Positions 16,575 through 27,761 of a stretch of 64,000 bases of DNA are shown one piece after another. The notes beneath the pieces were generated by a model. The model had not been told where the DNA came from. It was given only the letters and a program-made list of their open reading frames with translations, and ran no database searches. Location of the stretch: assembly GCF_019802045.1 (NCBI RefSeq), contig NZ_JAHVHU010000008.1, forward strand, positions 124,001 through 188,000, read 5' to 3'. The translations under genes and the position numbers were made by a program. The first letter of the stretch is position 1. Every line of letters begins with the position of its first letter. The DNA comes from Membranihabitans marinus (GTDB taxonomy: Bacteria; Bacteroidota; Bacteroidia; Chitinophagales; Saprospiraceae).

Positions 16575-17663
16575 TCACTCTTTTTCTTTTTGTGCAAGTG
16601 CTTCAAACAAATCTTTCCACTCTTTTCGTTGTGCAATAATCGTATTTCGGTAATCCTGCCAGGCCGGTCCGTCTTTTTCGGGGTTTTTGATAATGGATCC
16701 GGGCAGAGTCAATGCTACCTCCCGGGCTGAGACTACCCCATTTCCGAAAAAGCGAGCCATATTCATCGATTGGCGGGCGGTGGAGATCGCTTCTGCTGTG
16801 CTCAGTGTGTTTTCAGTCGGTTTTATCTTTTGTTTTCCATCTTCCGTGATGCCGCTTCGGAGTTCCCGAAATATTTGGACGATCCGTTGAATCTCTTTTT
16901 CCGGAAGGATGGATTCTATGCTTTCATTGATTGATTCACCATCCAGTTTGTAGCGTATGATTTGAACCTCCTCTTCCAGCGTGTCGGGCAATGGCAGGTG
17001 CACGACATTGAATCGTCGTTTCAATGCGTCACTTAATGCATAGGTGCCACGATCCTTGTCATTGGCTGTGGCGATGATATTGAATCCTTGCCGGGCGCGG
17101 ACTTCTAACTTGAGTTCGGGTATCATCATCATCTTCTCGGATAGGAGCGATAAAAGGTTGTCCTGGATGATAGCCGGAATCCGTGTCAATTCTTCGATTC
17201 GCACCAATTTCCCCTCTGTCATCCCCCTAAAAACGGCACCCGGTACCAGCGCTTTCTCCGAAGGGCCATGGGCGATCAGGCTGGCGTAGTTCCAGCCGAA
17301 GAGCAAATCTTCCTCTGTAGTTGCGCTACTGCCCTGAATGAGATAGGATGTATCCCCGCTGATGGCTGCGGCAAGGTGGTCGCCCACCCAGCTTTTGGCG
17401 GTGCCGGGTACCCCCGTAAGCAACAAAGCCCGATCGGTGACCAGCGTGGCTATAGCGGTTTCGATCAAGGATTTTTGACCGATGTATTTGGGGGAAATGG
17501 CCTTTCCTTCCACGTCACCACCAAGTATAAAAGTCAATACAGACCGGGGGGATAACAGCCAATTGACTGGTTTGTCCTCCTGATCATGCTTTTGAAGCCA
17601 TTCGAGTTCTTCTTTATAGGCTATCTCTGTTTTTTCACGTAATAAGTCAGATTTGGTGTTCAT
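16575..17663 (-). CDS. MoxR-type AAA+ ATPase, YehL subfamily
   Basis: A 362-residue AAA+ ATPase. It has the subfamily opening NWLLSPRSVLTFILGG, Walker A GVPGTAKSW, the segment IQGSSATTEEDLLFGWNYA, EELTRIPAIIQDNLLSLLSE at the Walker B position, sensor ATANDKDRGTYALSDALKRR and the arginine finger. This pattern is that of the YehL MoxR group, thought to act as chaperone-like ATPases on vWA-domain partners. DUF5691 lies upstream and DUF5682 downstream on the same strand, in the order I recall for this gene set, but the spacers are 478 and 805 bases. Confidence 0.92.
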   Translation of the reverse strand: MNTKSDLLREKTEIAYKEELEWLQKHDQEDKPVNWLLSPRSVLTFILGGDVEGKAISPKYIGQKSLIETAIATLVTDRALLLTGVPGTAKSWVGDHLAAAISGDTSYLIQGSSATTEEDLLFGWNYASLIAHGPSEKALVPGAVFRGMTEGKLVRIEELTRIPAIIQDNLLSLLSEKMMMIPELKLEVRARQGFNIIATANDKDRGTYALSDALKRRFNVVHLPLPDTLEEEVQIIRYKLDGESINESIESILPEKEIQRIVQIFRELRSGITEDGKQKIKPTENTLSTAEAISTARQSMNMARFFGNGVVSAREVALTLPGSIIKNPEKDGPAWQDYRNTIIAQRKEWKDLFEALAQKEKE

Positions 17664-18141
17664 ATTATAGCTGGGTGTATCTGGTTTGCCGGAATAGTAG
17701 TAAAGATGAGAAAGAATTTATAATTATTAATGGTTAATCTTTGAACTTGCTCAGATGGCTCAGTTTACGGATGTATAGCCCGTGCTTTTTCGCCCCGGTA
17801 AAAACATGGAAGCAATCTTGGGCTTTCCAGTCTGTGTGAAGATTGAAAGGTCGGGGAGCTGCTGATGTAGTTATGTTTTGTCATCATCTATAAAAAATTA
17901 AGATAATCAGTGTTATATGAGATCAGTCAGAATTAAATTTTGGTTTTTATTTTGTTGAGTTTTCAGAAGATTCAATGTTTTATTCTAACCTAACCCACAA
18001 AAGTCAAACGTCACCCAAAATTGGGCTATGTCATATGCCCAATTTTGGATTTTAAGCAATTGATGCACTACATCTTACGTATCATAAAAGATTGACGTGG
18101 TGAATTAAGCGGGCTAAGGTCCAACGACTATCAACTAAGAA
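17664..18141. other. 478-bp spacer between DUF5691 and MoxR genes
   Basis: No gene is visible. It holds copy 1 of a 104-bp dispersed element (18001-18104). The remaining bases are AT-rich without recognisable promoter elements in the minus direction. Confidence 0.7.
18001..18104. repeat. Dispersed 104-bp intergenic element, copy 1
   Basis: Aligns without gaps to 34791-34894 with about 20 mismatches (roughly 81% identity). Both ends are conserved (AAGTCAA.CGTCACCCAAAA at the left, ATTGACGTGGTGAA at the right). Inside this copy is a perfect 12-bp inverted repeat (CCAAAATTGGGC at 18015-18026 with GCCCAATTTTGG at 18037-18048), partly lost in the other copy. Confidence 0.88.
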
Positions 18142-19476
18142 CTATGCATAGCATTTCTTCATCAATTCCAGCCGGTTTTTCAATATATCGCGTATTTTCT
18201 GCAGTGGTGGAGCGGTGTCCTGCAATAATGAATGTTGCCAGATCGGCCTGATCCGGTTGGGATGAATGCGAAGTGCCAGGACTTCGAGCGCTAGTTCTTC
18301 GACTGTGAACGGCATTTCGGCCCATTGCTTTACAAATCTTTGCCATACCAGATCTGAATCAGATTCATTCAGGAAAGGATGGATTTTTTTTAGAAGGTTG
18401 ATAAATTGTTGATCAAAGGAAGAATGCGGATCGTCAATAAAAATTTTCAAAATGTCAAGCGCAGTAGAGCCATCGAGAGCCTTGACGAATGCAGAATCAT
18501 GAAGCAGCGACGGTGTTCCCTGCGCGAGGTGGCTTAGCGTTTTTTGAGACCGATGAAGGGTAGCCGCTTCGATAAGTGCAGGTTGATGCTCTGATTGAAA
18601 TGACTTAGATTGTTTATTCAGATAATCATCCGGATCGACCAATGCAATCAGGATGTCTGTCTTAGTTGTTTTATGTCCAAGGCCTTCGAGGTCTTTCCAG
18701 GATAATAATGGAGGAAGCCGGATGAGCGAATCATCATTTTGGGGAGCTTTAATGTATTTCAGTAATTCATTTTTTAACGGATCATAGACGCTTTTTACTT
18801 TTCGTAACACGCATGCATTCAGGGCAGCCAGCCGAACGGGTTTTCGGGAATGGCTCAGTTGGGTCTCGATGAATTGACCGACATCGGGTGAAAGATCTTT
18901 ATGGAGAATATCCAATAGCCTGGCCTGTTGGGGGGCGGAGACCTTCGGATAGATATCTTTAATATAGGAAAAGGTGGGCAAAGGCAAGACCTCCATGCGC
19001 ACCTTCAGGGCGTCATAATAGCCCGGACTTCCTATGGCCAGGGTTAGTTTATGATCAAAAGCGCGAAGGATGTAATTCCAGGTCCCATGATTTCGCGAAA
19101 GCGCCAACGTCAATTCCGGATGCTGTGCATAAATGGTGGACCACATTGTTGGATGGTTTTTAAATAGAGTCAATAGGGTAGGGACTATACCGGTTGGGAT
19201 CTTTTTAAGAGTGCGACCAAGATGATACAACACATTTTTAAAGAAAAGTTCCGGATGTCCGGATTGCAGCAAATGATTCAATTCGTGTTCCAGGGGAAGT
19301 GGTGCTTCAATTGTCTGAAAAGACTGTTGCTTATCTTTGTGACCATAGATAGAAAGAAGTCTCCGGAATCGGTGCTCGATTAAATGAGTAAAGAATTTTT
19401 GATATTCTTCGGGTGAAGCATCTGTATGACTCAGCAATAGTTGTGTTTGAAGAAGCTTTTGTCTCTTTAAGTTCAA
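18142..19476 (-). CDS. DUF5691 family protein
   Basis: A 444-residue, mostly helical protein that matches DUF5691, a family that accompanies YehL-type MoxR ATPases and DUF5682 proteins. The segment ARLLDILHKDLSPDVGQFIE followed by QLSHSRKPVRLAALNACVL resembles a HEAT-type repeat and is the most conserved part of the family. No catalytic motif is visible. The only in-frame start near the N-terminus is a TTG at 19474-19476; the next Met is over 100 codons in. First gene of the cluster in transcription order. The SWIM zinc-finger gene often found upstream is absent; atpD follows on the other strand. Confidence 0.75.
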   Translation of the reverse strand: MNLKRQKLLQTQLLLSHTDASPEEYQKFFTHLIEHRFRRLLSIYGHKDKQQSFQTIEAPLPLEHELNHLLQSGHPELFFKNVLYHLGRTLKKIPTGIVPTLLTLFKNHPTMWSTIYAQHPELTLALSRNHGTWNYILRAFDHKLTLAIGSPGYYDALKVRMEVLPLPTFSYIKDIYPKVSAPQQARLLDILHKDLSPDVGQFIETQLSHSRKPVRLAALNACVLRKVKSVYDPLKNELLKYIKAPQNDDSLIRLPPLLSWKDLEGLGHKTTKTDILIALVDPDDYLNKQSKSFQSEHQPALIEAATLHRSQKTLSHLAQGTPSLLHDSAFVKALDGSTALDILKIFIDDPHSSFDQQFINLLKKIHPFLNESDSDLVWQRFVKQWAEMPFTVEELALEVLALRIHPNRIRPIWQHSLLQDTAPPLQKIRDILKNRLELMKKCYA

Positions 19477-19531
19477 AATTTTAGTCTTTATGGCGAAAGT
19501 GCTGTTTGAAGAAATAAAAATGGGAGGATGA

Positions 19532-21151
<1,620 letters not shown>

Positions 21152-21392
21152 TACCTAAGTGTAGTTTGGCGGTTCGATCGCCAGACGACTTAAGATATAG
21201 ACTGGCGGTTTCCAATTTGGTCGACAGATACCTTTGGAATTAGAGGCTGCCGGCGATTATGTTCGCTGAGTGGTGAAAGTTTTTTGTGACAGCTATTTTA
21301 GCGACCGTAAGAATGATATTTAAATAACGAACTAAAAGCGCTGTGCCCATACTACTATAAGCGCAGCGCCTAAGAACTTACAACTAACATAT

Positions 21393-21656
21393 ATGCTTCT
21401 TGATGTAATAACGCCCGATGAAAAACTGTTTTCTGGAGAAATCGAATCGGTGACGGTTCCTGGAATCAATGGTCAATTTCAGATTTTAAATAATCACGCC
21501 CCCATCGTTTCTGCGTTGACAAAAGGCAGGGTGCAAATCAAAAAATCAAATGGTGAAATGGAATCTTTTTTGATTGATCAAGGTTTTGTGGAGCTTTTAC
21601 AAAATGAAGTTTCCCTGTTGGTACATACACCGAAAGAGGAAGCGGAATCAAAATGA
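21393..21656 (+). CDS. atpC: F0F1 ATP synthase subunit epsilon (short form)
   Basis: An 87-residue epsilon subunit. It shows the family N-terminal barrel (LLDVITPDEKLFSGEIESVT, PGINGQFQILNNHAPIVSAL). The usual C-terminal helical hairpin of about 45 residues is absent, a known short form in Bacteroidota. Without these helices the classical epsilon-inhibition of ATP hydrolysis would not be expected. It lies 241 bases after atpD and is followed by a strong terminator. Confidence 0.93.
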   Translation: MLLDVITPDEKLFSGEIESVTVPGINGQFQILNNHAPIVSALTKGRVQIKKSNGEMESFLIDQGFVELLQNEVSLLVHTPKEEAESK

Positions 21657-21713
21657 TTTTAAACTGGTAAGGCTGTTGATGTGATATCTTGCAGCAACTA
21701 AATTCATGAATAT

Positions 21714-21751
21714 AAAAAAAGCGATAATGGAATTTCCATTATCGCTTTTTT
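21714..21751. terminator. Bidirectional terminator between atpC and DUF2911 gene
   Basis: A perfect 12-bp stem (GCGATAATGGAA at 21721-21732 with TTCCATTATCGC at 21734-21745) is flanked by seven A on the left and six T on the right. It can therefore terminate both convergent genes. Confidence 0.92.
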
Positions 21752-21774
21752 ATTTAGGGTCAAATGAAGAATAA

Positions 21775-22347
21775 TTATTTGACCTTGATTTTTATAGGTA
21801 ATTTGTAATACTCCCAAGCCATAACGATGCCGTCGTCATTAACCTTGTATTCGAGTCGTTCGGTCATGTTGCTTTGACTGGGATAAACATTAACCCGAAG
21901 TGCATCCTTGCTTTCATCATATTTCATAGCACCCCATTGATCTGCTTCTTTGTTGAAAATTACAGTAGCCGTTGCATCTTCGTGGGGAATTACAAAAAAG
22001 CTATATGTACCTGCAGGTAATTCTTTTCCTTCCACCAAGAGATCTTTATCTGTCTTAAATGTGGTAGCTTCATTCGCACCAGCGCGCCATACTTTGTTCA
22101 GTGGTACCAGCTCCCCCCAAATATTCCGACCTTTAACACCGGGGCTACTATAGTTGATGGTGATCGTTGCATCACCGATTTTACCGGAAGCCTCTTTGGC
22201 CGGACTGGCTTTAGCTTCTTTTTTAGCAGGGTGTTCATTGGATGAAGGATGTTCTTTTTTAGCGGGGTGTTCATTCTGCGCTTGTAAGCCGACCACCATA
22301 AAAAGGCCGATTAGCGCGGTCATAGTTACTTTGAATAAGTTTCTCAT
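21775..22347 (-). CDS. DUF2911 domain secreted protein
   Basis: A 190-residue exported protein with a signal peptide (MRNLFKVTMTALIGLFMVVG, cleavage after LQA). A charged low-complexity linker follows, with NEHPAKKE repeated twice, and then a DUF2911 domain: ITINYSSPGVKGRNIWGELV, PLNKVWRAGANEATTF, LPAGTYSFFVIP and a C-terminal WEYYKLPIKIKVK. The fold is common in Bacteroidota and its function is unknown. Convergent with atpC across a terminator. Confidence 0.9.
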   Translation of the reverse strand: MRNLFKVTMTALIGLFMVVGLQAQNEHPAKKEHPSSNEHPAKKEAKASPAKEASGKIGDATITINYSSPGVKGRNIWGELVPLNKVWRAGANEATTFKTDKDLLVEGKELPAGTYSFFVIPHEDATATVIFNKEADQWGAMKYDESKDALRVNVYPSQSNMTERLEYKVNDDGIVMAWEYYKLPIKIKVK

Positions 22348-22665
22348 GTGTACTATTTGTTTTAGTTTCTAAATGAATGGGAGCTGCCAGAGCTCTTTAG
22401 TAAAATGCATAACGCCATAAATATAAAAAAAATATACATCAATTGTTAATTTAACATCCTTCTCCTGGGTGAAATATAGTGGTTTGGATCCCTCTTAGAT
22501 TAGGATTTGATAGGAGGGTAAGCCAGATTGTTCTCTTCCAACGAAGGATAAGTATAGAGACTGATCTTACTTTTGTGATTTGAAAATCAGGGGTGTCAAA
22601 AAAGGAAGACCCATGACCAAAAAAAATCTTCTAAAAATTACACCATATGTTTTTTCAATCAATCA
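22348..22665. other. Intergenic, 318 bp
   Basis: Nothing recognisable apart from AT-rich sequence. It should hold the promoter of the DUF2911 gene, but no TAnnTTTG match was found on the minus strand. Confidence 0.5.
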
Positions 22666-23430
22666 CTATCCACCAACTGATTTTGTGTCGTTGAGATTCC
22701 AGTCATAGGTTTGATAAATGATGGTTGCGTTATTATTGATATTAACGGGGCTGTATTGATTTAAGAAGTCAATCAGGTTGCCGTTCTTTGTAAAGTCACC
22801 ACTGAACCATTTAATTATGGGTGAGATCTCTATTTTGGTTTCTGTGATCTTATTTTTGCTGGAATCCGAAAGAAACTCTTTGGCAGCGCGGGTCAATTGT
22901 TGATCTAGGTTTTTCGCAGTATATGCCCTTTGCTGGAGTTTGGGGCAGGAAATGGAGGCACAATTAACCGCAAAGTGGATTCGGGGTTCATCAAATTGTT
23001 TGCGAATAATTCCATGTTCTATATTGTTGAGATCATAGGTTCTGGATTCAATATTGATAAATTTAATGTCCCATACAGAATTAACAAATGAAACCCCGGG
23101 CTTAATATCTTTGATGCTTGCGACCGGGTAATGATCGGTAATCAACTTTATAGTATACGCGTTGTAAGCATTGAGCCAGTAAGCGAGCTGTTCATCTTCG
23201 GTCCAGAATTTGTCATTCGGATGATGAGTAGATAAAGCAGTGAGGTACTGGTTCAAACGGGCGCTGTCCTGGATAAATCCCTGATAGTCGACCAATCCGT
23301 TGTCAGCAACATGGGCCATGAGTAAACTATCCCAAATGGTGTGGCTCACGGGGGATGATTCCCCCTTGAATTTGGATACTTTACAGGAAATCATCGTAAG
23401 AGTAATAATAAGTAAAAGAAGATTTTTCAT
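22666..23430 (-). CDS. DUF547 domain lipoprotein
   Basis: A 254-residue lipoprotein (lipobox MISC, Cys16) of the DUF547 family. Diagnostic stretches are LAYWLNAYNAYTIKLITDHYP, NIEHGIIRKQF, RIHFAVNCASISCPKLQQ and AKEFLSDSSKN. The conserved Cys and His residues suggest a thiol-based or transglutaminase-like site, but the function of the family is not established. It is divergent from the sugar kinase gene, with 98 bases between starts. Confidence 0.9.
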   Translation of the reverse strand: MKNLLLLIITLTMISCKVSKFKGESSPVSHTIWDSLLMAHVADNGLVDYQGFIQDSARLNQYLTALSTHHPNDKFWTEDEQLAYWLNAYNAYTIKLITDHYPVASIKDIKPGVSFVNSVWDIKFINIESRTYDLNNIEHGIIRKQFDEPRIHFAVNCASISCPKLQQRAYTAKNLDQQLTRAAKEFLSDSSKNKITETKIEISPIIKWFSGDFTKNGNLIDFLNQYSPVNINNNATIIYQTYDWNLNDTKSVGG

Positions 23431-23528
23431 GGACGCGCATTTAATTTATTTATTATCTTGGATGTTGCAAATACGCAACAGATCGCGGAGCAGATGTGTT
23501 GTGAAAACATAAATAAAAGAAAATTATT

Positions 23529-24413
23529 TTGACGGAATATAAAGTATTGGCTGTCGGAGAGGTGTTGTTTGATGTAATCAATGGTGCATATAAGCTGGGA
23601 GGCGCCCCGTTCAATGTCGCGGCACATATGGCTAAGCTGGGCAACGAAAGTTTTATACTCTCTGCAGTGGGACAGGATGAGTTGGGCGACCAGATTATTA
23701 ATGAAGCTGAGGATCTGGGTGTAAACACGGATCTGATTTTTCAAAACGCACAAAAGAAAACAGGGACCGTACAGGTAGAATTTGAGAATGGGGAACCGGA
23801 ATACGAGATCGTTCGGGATGTGGCGTGGGATTATCTGGAGGTTGATTTTGATCGAATCAGTACAAAGAAATGGTCTGTAGTGGCCCTGGGGTCGTTGGCC
23901 CAACGCAGTACGCACAATCAAACTTTTTATCATAAATTATTTAGCCAGCTTCAGGCTTCATGGATTTATTTTGATTGTAATCTTCGGCAAGAGTTTTTTA
24001 CAAAGTCTGTTTTGGAAAAATCGCTGCATTTTGCCAATATAGGAAAGTTCAATGAGCATGAAATAAAAGTAGCCTCAAAATTGATCTATGACGAGGTACT
24101 ATTTCCGGAGGATTTTGCTCGACGACTTAATGCAGATTTCCTGATTGATCTGGTGGTGTATACCTGGGGTAAAGCAGGTTCCAAAGCATGGTATCGGGGC
24201 AATATGCTTGAGGCCACCAGTGATGAAGTGAAAACAAAAGACACGGTTGGTGCTGGGGACGCTTTTAGTGCCGGATTTTTGCATACATGGGTCCGAACGA
24301 AGGATGTGGAAGAATCCCTAAAAAAAGGAAATCAACTGGGCGGATATGTCGCCTCTCATGCTGGAGCTATTCCACCATATACTGAGGAGCTTACAAGCAA
24401 TTTTAACCTATAA
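23529..24413 (+). CDS. PfkB-family carbohydrate kinase (fructokinase-like), TTG start
   Basis: A 294-residue ribokinase-fold kinase beginning MTEYKVLAVGEVLFDV. The sugar-binding GGAPFNVAAHMAKLG motif is the fructokinase-type version, EPEYEIVRDVAWDYL is typical of that group, and DTVGAGDAFSAGF supplies the catalytic Asp. The only start that fits the family N-terminus is TTG at 23529; no ATG or GTG is near. Probably a fructose or related hexose kinase. It is followed closely by an unrelated ABC exporter operon. Confidence 0.88.
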   Translation: MTEYKVLAVGEVLFDVINGAYKLGGAPFNVAAHMAKLGNESFILSAVGQDELGDQIINEAEDLGVNTDLIFQNAQKKTGTVQVEFENGEPEYEIVRDVAWDYLEVDFDRISTKKWSVVALGSLAQRSTHNQTFYHKLFSQLQASWIYFDCNLRQEFFTKSVLEKSLHFANIGKFNEHEIKVASKLIYDEVLFPEDFARRLNADFLIDLVVYTWGKAGSKAWYRGNMLEATSDEVKTKDTVGAGDAFSAGFLHTWVRTKDVEESLKKGNQLGGYVASHAGAIPPYTEELTSNFNL

Positions 24414-24533
24414 AATCGATGAAATGAATACTTGGTCGATAATACAGAAGTTCTTGCAGAATTTATGTTCGTCGACGCCATGTATTTGTGTAGTTTACGT
24501 CAGTCCATATTAAATAAATGGGGAAATGGTTCA

Positions 24534-25208
24534 ATGATTAAATTACGAGATATACACAAAGCGTACAAAACAGAATTTACCAGTCTGCAAGTGTTGAAAG
24601 GAATTGATCTGGATATTCAGGAGGGAGAGTTTGCTTCTATAATGGGATCCTCCGGATCGGGCAAATCCACATTATTAAATATTTTGGGCATTCTGGATGA
24701 ATATGATTCCGGCGAGTATCACTTAGCCGGTCAGCTTATGAAGGATCTTTCAGAAAAACAAGCGGCCTATTATCGAAATCAATTTATAGGATTTGTCTTC
24801 CAGTCCTTTAACCTTCTCAATTTTAAAACTGCTGTAGAAAATGTTTCATTACCGTTGTATTATCGAAAGGTAGATCGTAAACTACGACATGAGAAAGCCA
24901 TGCACTATCTGGAAATGGTCGGGTTAAAAGATTGGGCTGGTCATTTGCCAACCCAGCTTTCCGGTGGACAACAACAGCGGGTCGCTATCGCACGGTCGAT
25001 GGTCACAGAGCCCAAGGTGCTATTGGCAGACGAACCAACTGGTGCCCTGGATACGAAAACATCACATGAAGTGATGGGACTGTTTCAGAAGATTAATGAA
25101 CAGGGAAAAACGGTCCTGATCGTGACCCATGAACAAGATATTGCTAAAGTGACAGAACGGATCATTGAGATCCAGGATGGTGTCATCTTAACACCACAAC
25201 AAGTATGA
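24534..25208 (+). CDS. ABC exporter ATPase, MacB/LolD-like
   Basis: A 224-residue ATPase with Walker [11 protein letters not shown]-loop FQSFNLLNF, signature [14 protein letters not shown] and Walker [13 protein letters not shown]. These are hallmarks of the MacB/LolD/FtsE-type class that powers permeases with an extracytoplasmic domain. The ATG at 24534 ([11 protein letters not shown]) is the family start; a longer frame from 24432 is not. It overlaps the first permease gene by 4 bases, indicating coupled translation. Confidence 0.94.
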   Translation: MIKLRDIHKAYKTEFTSLQVLKGIDLDIQEGEFASIMGSSGSGKSTLLNILGILDEYDSGEYHLAGQLMKDLSEKQAAYYRNQFIGFVFQSFNLLNFKTAVENVSLPLYYRKVDRKLRHEKAMHYLEMVGLKDWAGHLPTQLSGGQQQRVAIARSMVTEPKVLLADEPTGALDTKTSHEVMGLFQKINEQGKTVLIVTHEQDIAKVTERIIEIQDGVILTPQQV

Positions 25209-26434
25209 AATGGGTCGATACGGAGAAATGGAATGAGATATTTATCTCGATCAGCAAGCATAAACTGCGCACAGCTTTAACTGCATTGGGCGTCTTTTGG
25301 GGCATCTTTATGTTGGTTATACTCCTGGGGGCTGGTCAGGGCCTTCAAAATGGAATAGCCCAGCAATTTCGATCCGATGCTATCAACAGTCTATGGATAT
25401 ATGGCGGATCTACTTCATTGGAGTTTAATGGTCTTCCTAAGAATCGACGAATAATCTTTAATAATGATGATTACCTTGAAATATCTAATCGTTTTCCAGA
25501 GGTTCCATATCTTGCAGGCCGGGTCTACCTGAGCAATAATCTTATATTAAAATATAAAGATAAAAGTCTTGGATATTCCGTACGGGCGATACATCCGGAC
25601 ATGAGACACATCGAGAATATAAATATCACGAAAGGCCGTTTTATCAATGAAAAGGATCAGCGTGATATCCGCAAAGTAGCCGTAATTGGTGAGATCGTAC
25701 GGCAGGATGTCTTTGGCGGGGAGAATCCAATTGGAAAGGAAATCATGCTGGGCTCTACTGCATACTACGTGATTGGGGTTTCCTTTGATGCGGAAAGTGA
25801 TCGGGCACAGCGGGAGATTCTTATTCCAATAAGTGTTGGACAGGTTGTTTATCAGGGCAATGAAAATATAAGTAATCTGGGTTTGGTAACCGGTGATATG
25901 AATGAAGGAGAAGTACAAGCTCTTGAAGAAGGTATTATCGATATACTTGCTGCCAATCATCAATTTAACCCGGCTGATGAACGGGCGATTCGCGTCAACA
26001 ATCGGTATGAAGATTATAAAAACGTCCAAAATTTATTTTTTGGCATTAAGGCTTTTCTCTGGTTTGTAGGTGTTGGAAGTATTTTGGCCGGGATCGTCGG
26101 GGTGAGCAATATCATGCTGATTATTGTAAAAGATCGCACCAAGGAAATCGGTGTTCGCAAAGCATTGGGAGCGACGCCGCAATCCATTATTTCAATGGTC
26201 CTTTCTGAAGCGATTTTTATCACGTTCATGGCCGGCTACATGGGCTTCTTTTTCGGTGTAGTTGTTCTTTATTTGATCAGTGGTGTTGATTCTGATTTTT
26301 TCCGAAATCCTGAGATTCACCTGGGAGTCGGTTTTGCTGCCGTTCTTATTCTGGTCATAGCCGGAACCCTGGCCGGTCTTATTCCGGCACGTCAGGCAGC
26401 TAAGATTAATCCCATTGAAGCGATGCGATCATGA
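25205..26434 (+). CDS. MacB-like ABC permease 1
   Basis: A 409-residue permease: an N-terminal membrane helix (LRTALTALGVFWGIFMLVIL), a periplasmic MacB-type domain of roughly 200 residues, and a C-terminal FtsX domain with three helices. The FtsX motif VGVSNIMLIIVKDRTKEIG and the tail LAGLIPARQAAKINPIEAM are typical. The substrate cannot be deduced. It forms a tandem paralogous pair with the next gene. Confidence 0.93.
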   Translation: MKWVDTEKWNEIFISISKHKLRTALTALGVFWGIFMLVILLGAGQGLQNGIAQQFRSDAINSLWIYGGSTSLEFNGLPKNRRIIFNNDDYLEISNRFPEVPYLAGRVYLSNNLILKYKDKSLGYSVRAIHPDMRHIENINITKGRFINEKDQRDIRKVAVIGEIVRQDVFGGENPIGKEIMLGSTAYYVIGVSFDAESDRAQREILIPISVGQVVYQGNENISNLGLVTGDMNEGEVQALEEGIIDILAANHQFNPADERAIRVNNRYEDYKNVQNLFFGIKAFLWFVGVGSILAGIVGVSNIMLIIVKDRTKEIGVRKALGATPQSIISMVLSEAIFITFMAGYMGFFFGVVVLYLISGVDSDFFRNPEIHLGVGFAAVLILVIAGTLAGLIPARQAAKINPIEAMRS

Positions 26435-26456
26435 ACTCATACAGATAAATTAATAT

Positions 26457-27710
26457 ATGTTTGACCGGGATACATGGCAGGAGATATTTGCTTCACTTGA
26501 GAAGCATAAATTGCGAACTGCACTCACGGCGTTGGGTGTGTTCTGGGGAATATTTATGCTGATTTTTATGCTTGGTATGGGTTCTGGACTGCGAAATGCT
26601 ATATTTCGAGATTTTGGAAACCATGCCAAAAATGTCATGTACGTATGGTCGAGTGGTACATCGCTTCCCTATCAGGGGTTTCAGCCTGGTCGAACCCCCA
26701 GATTGAACATGGAGGATGTGGATTATCTTCTGGAAAACGTAGAAGGAGTGGATTATATCGCTCCACGAACGACAGTTCCGGGAAATATTACCAAAGGAGA
26801 GATCGTAGAAAGCTATGAGATCCGCGGTGAATTAGCTGATATGATCAAAGTCGAAGGGTTCAGAGTGTATAAAGGTCGCTACATCCATCCTTCGGATGTT
26901 GCCGAATCCAGGAAGGTGATTGTGATCGGTAAACGAGTGGCAGAAGTGCTTTTTGGTGCCGGTAATTGGGAAGCGGCCATCGGTCAATCCCTTACTGCAA
27001 ATGGTGTAGAGTTTAAAGTTGTTGGTGTTTTTGGACCGGAACGAATAAAGCCTTGGACAGAAAGTGATTTGGAGGCTACCGTGATTCCATTGACGACGAT
27101 GCACCGGTCATTTGGTACCGGTGGCCGCATCCATTACTTTGCATTGTCTGCACTGCCAAATTATAAGGTAAGTGATATTGAAAACAAAGTCAATTCCATA
27201 CTTAAAAGCCGGCACCATGTCGCTCCCAATGACCCGCGGGGGATTGGAGGGTTTAATCTGGAAGAGCAGTTTGATCGAATCAATGGATTGTTCAATGGAA
27301 TCGGCTTGTTCCTTTGGATTGTAGGGATTGGGACGCTGATCGCTGGGGTGGTTGGGGTGAGCAACATCATGATTATTACGGTCAAAGAACGTACCAAAGA
27401 GATAGGAATCCGAAAGGCTATAGGAGCTACACCAGGAATGATTATTCGGAGTATATTGACAGAATCTGTTTTTATAACGCTGATTTCAGGGTACCTGGGG
27501 TTGCTGGCTGGTGTGGTGGTCATCGGAGGCATAGATGTGGTGATGGAATGGATAGAAGTCGATGTGGATATGTTTTACAATCCGCAGGTAAGTTTTCAAG
27601 TGGCTATAGGTGCGTTATTGATTTTAGTGGTATCGGGAACTTTAGCCGGATTGATTCCAGCACTGATGGCTGCTCGTGTCAATCCCGTGGTGGCTTTGAA
27701 AGATGAATAA
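26457..27710 (+). CDS. MacB-like ABC permease 2
   Basis: A 417-residue paralogue of the preceding permease, with the same LRTALTALGVFWGIFML start, a periplasmic MacB domain and a C-terminal FtsX domain (VGVSNIMIITVKERTKEIG, LAGLIPALMAARVNPVVAL). One ATPase serving two different permeases suggests a heterodimeric membrane core. It follows 22 bases after permease 1. Confidence 0.93.
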   Translation: MFDRDTWQEIFASLEKHKLRTALTALGVFWGIFMLIFMLGMGSGLRNAIFRDFGNHAKNVMYVWSSGTSLPYQGFQPGRTPRLNMEDVDYLLENVEGVDYIAPRTTVPGNITKGEIVESYEIRGELADMIKVEGFRVYKGRYIHPSDVAESRKVIVIGKRVAEVLFGAGNWEAAIGQSLTANGVEFKVVGVFGPERIKPWTESDLEATVIPLTTMHRSFGTGGRIHYFALSALPNYKVSDIENKVNSILKSRHHVAPNDPRGIGGFNLEEQFDRINGLFNGIGLFLWIVGIGTLIAGVVGVSNIMIITVKERTKEIGIRKAIGATPGMIIRSILTESVFITLISGYLGLLAGVVVIGGIDVVMEWIEVDVDMFYNPQVSFQVAIGALLILVVSGTLAGLIPALMAARVNPVVALKDE

Positions 27711-27761
27711 TTCAACCCGGAGAATTAAATTTCCGGGCGTGTAGGTATTAAATTAATTCGA

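Noticed and set aside
24432-24533. 34 extra N-terminal codons for the ABC exporter ATPase
   Set aside because: The canonical family start [11 protein letters not shown] is at 24534; the extension has no conserved features.
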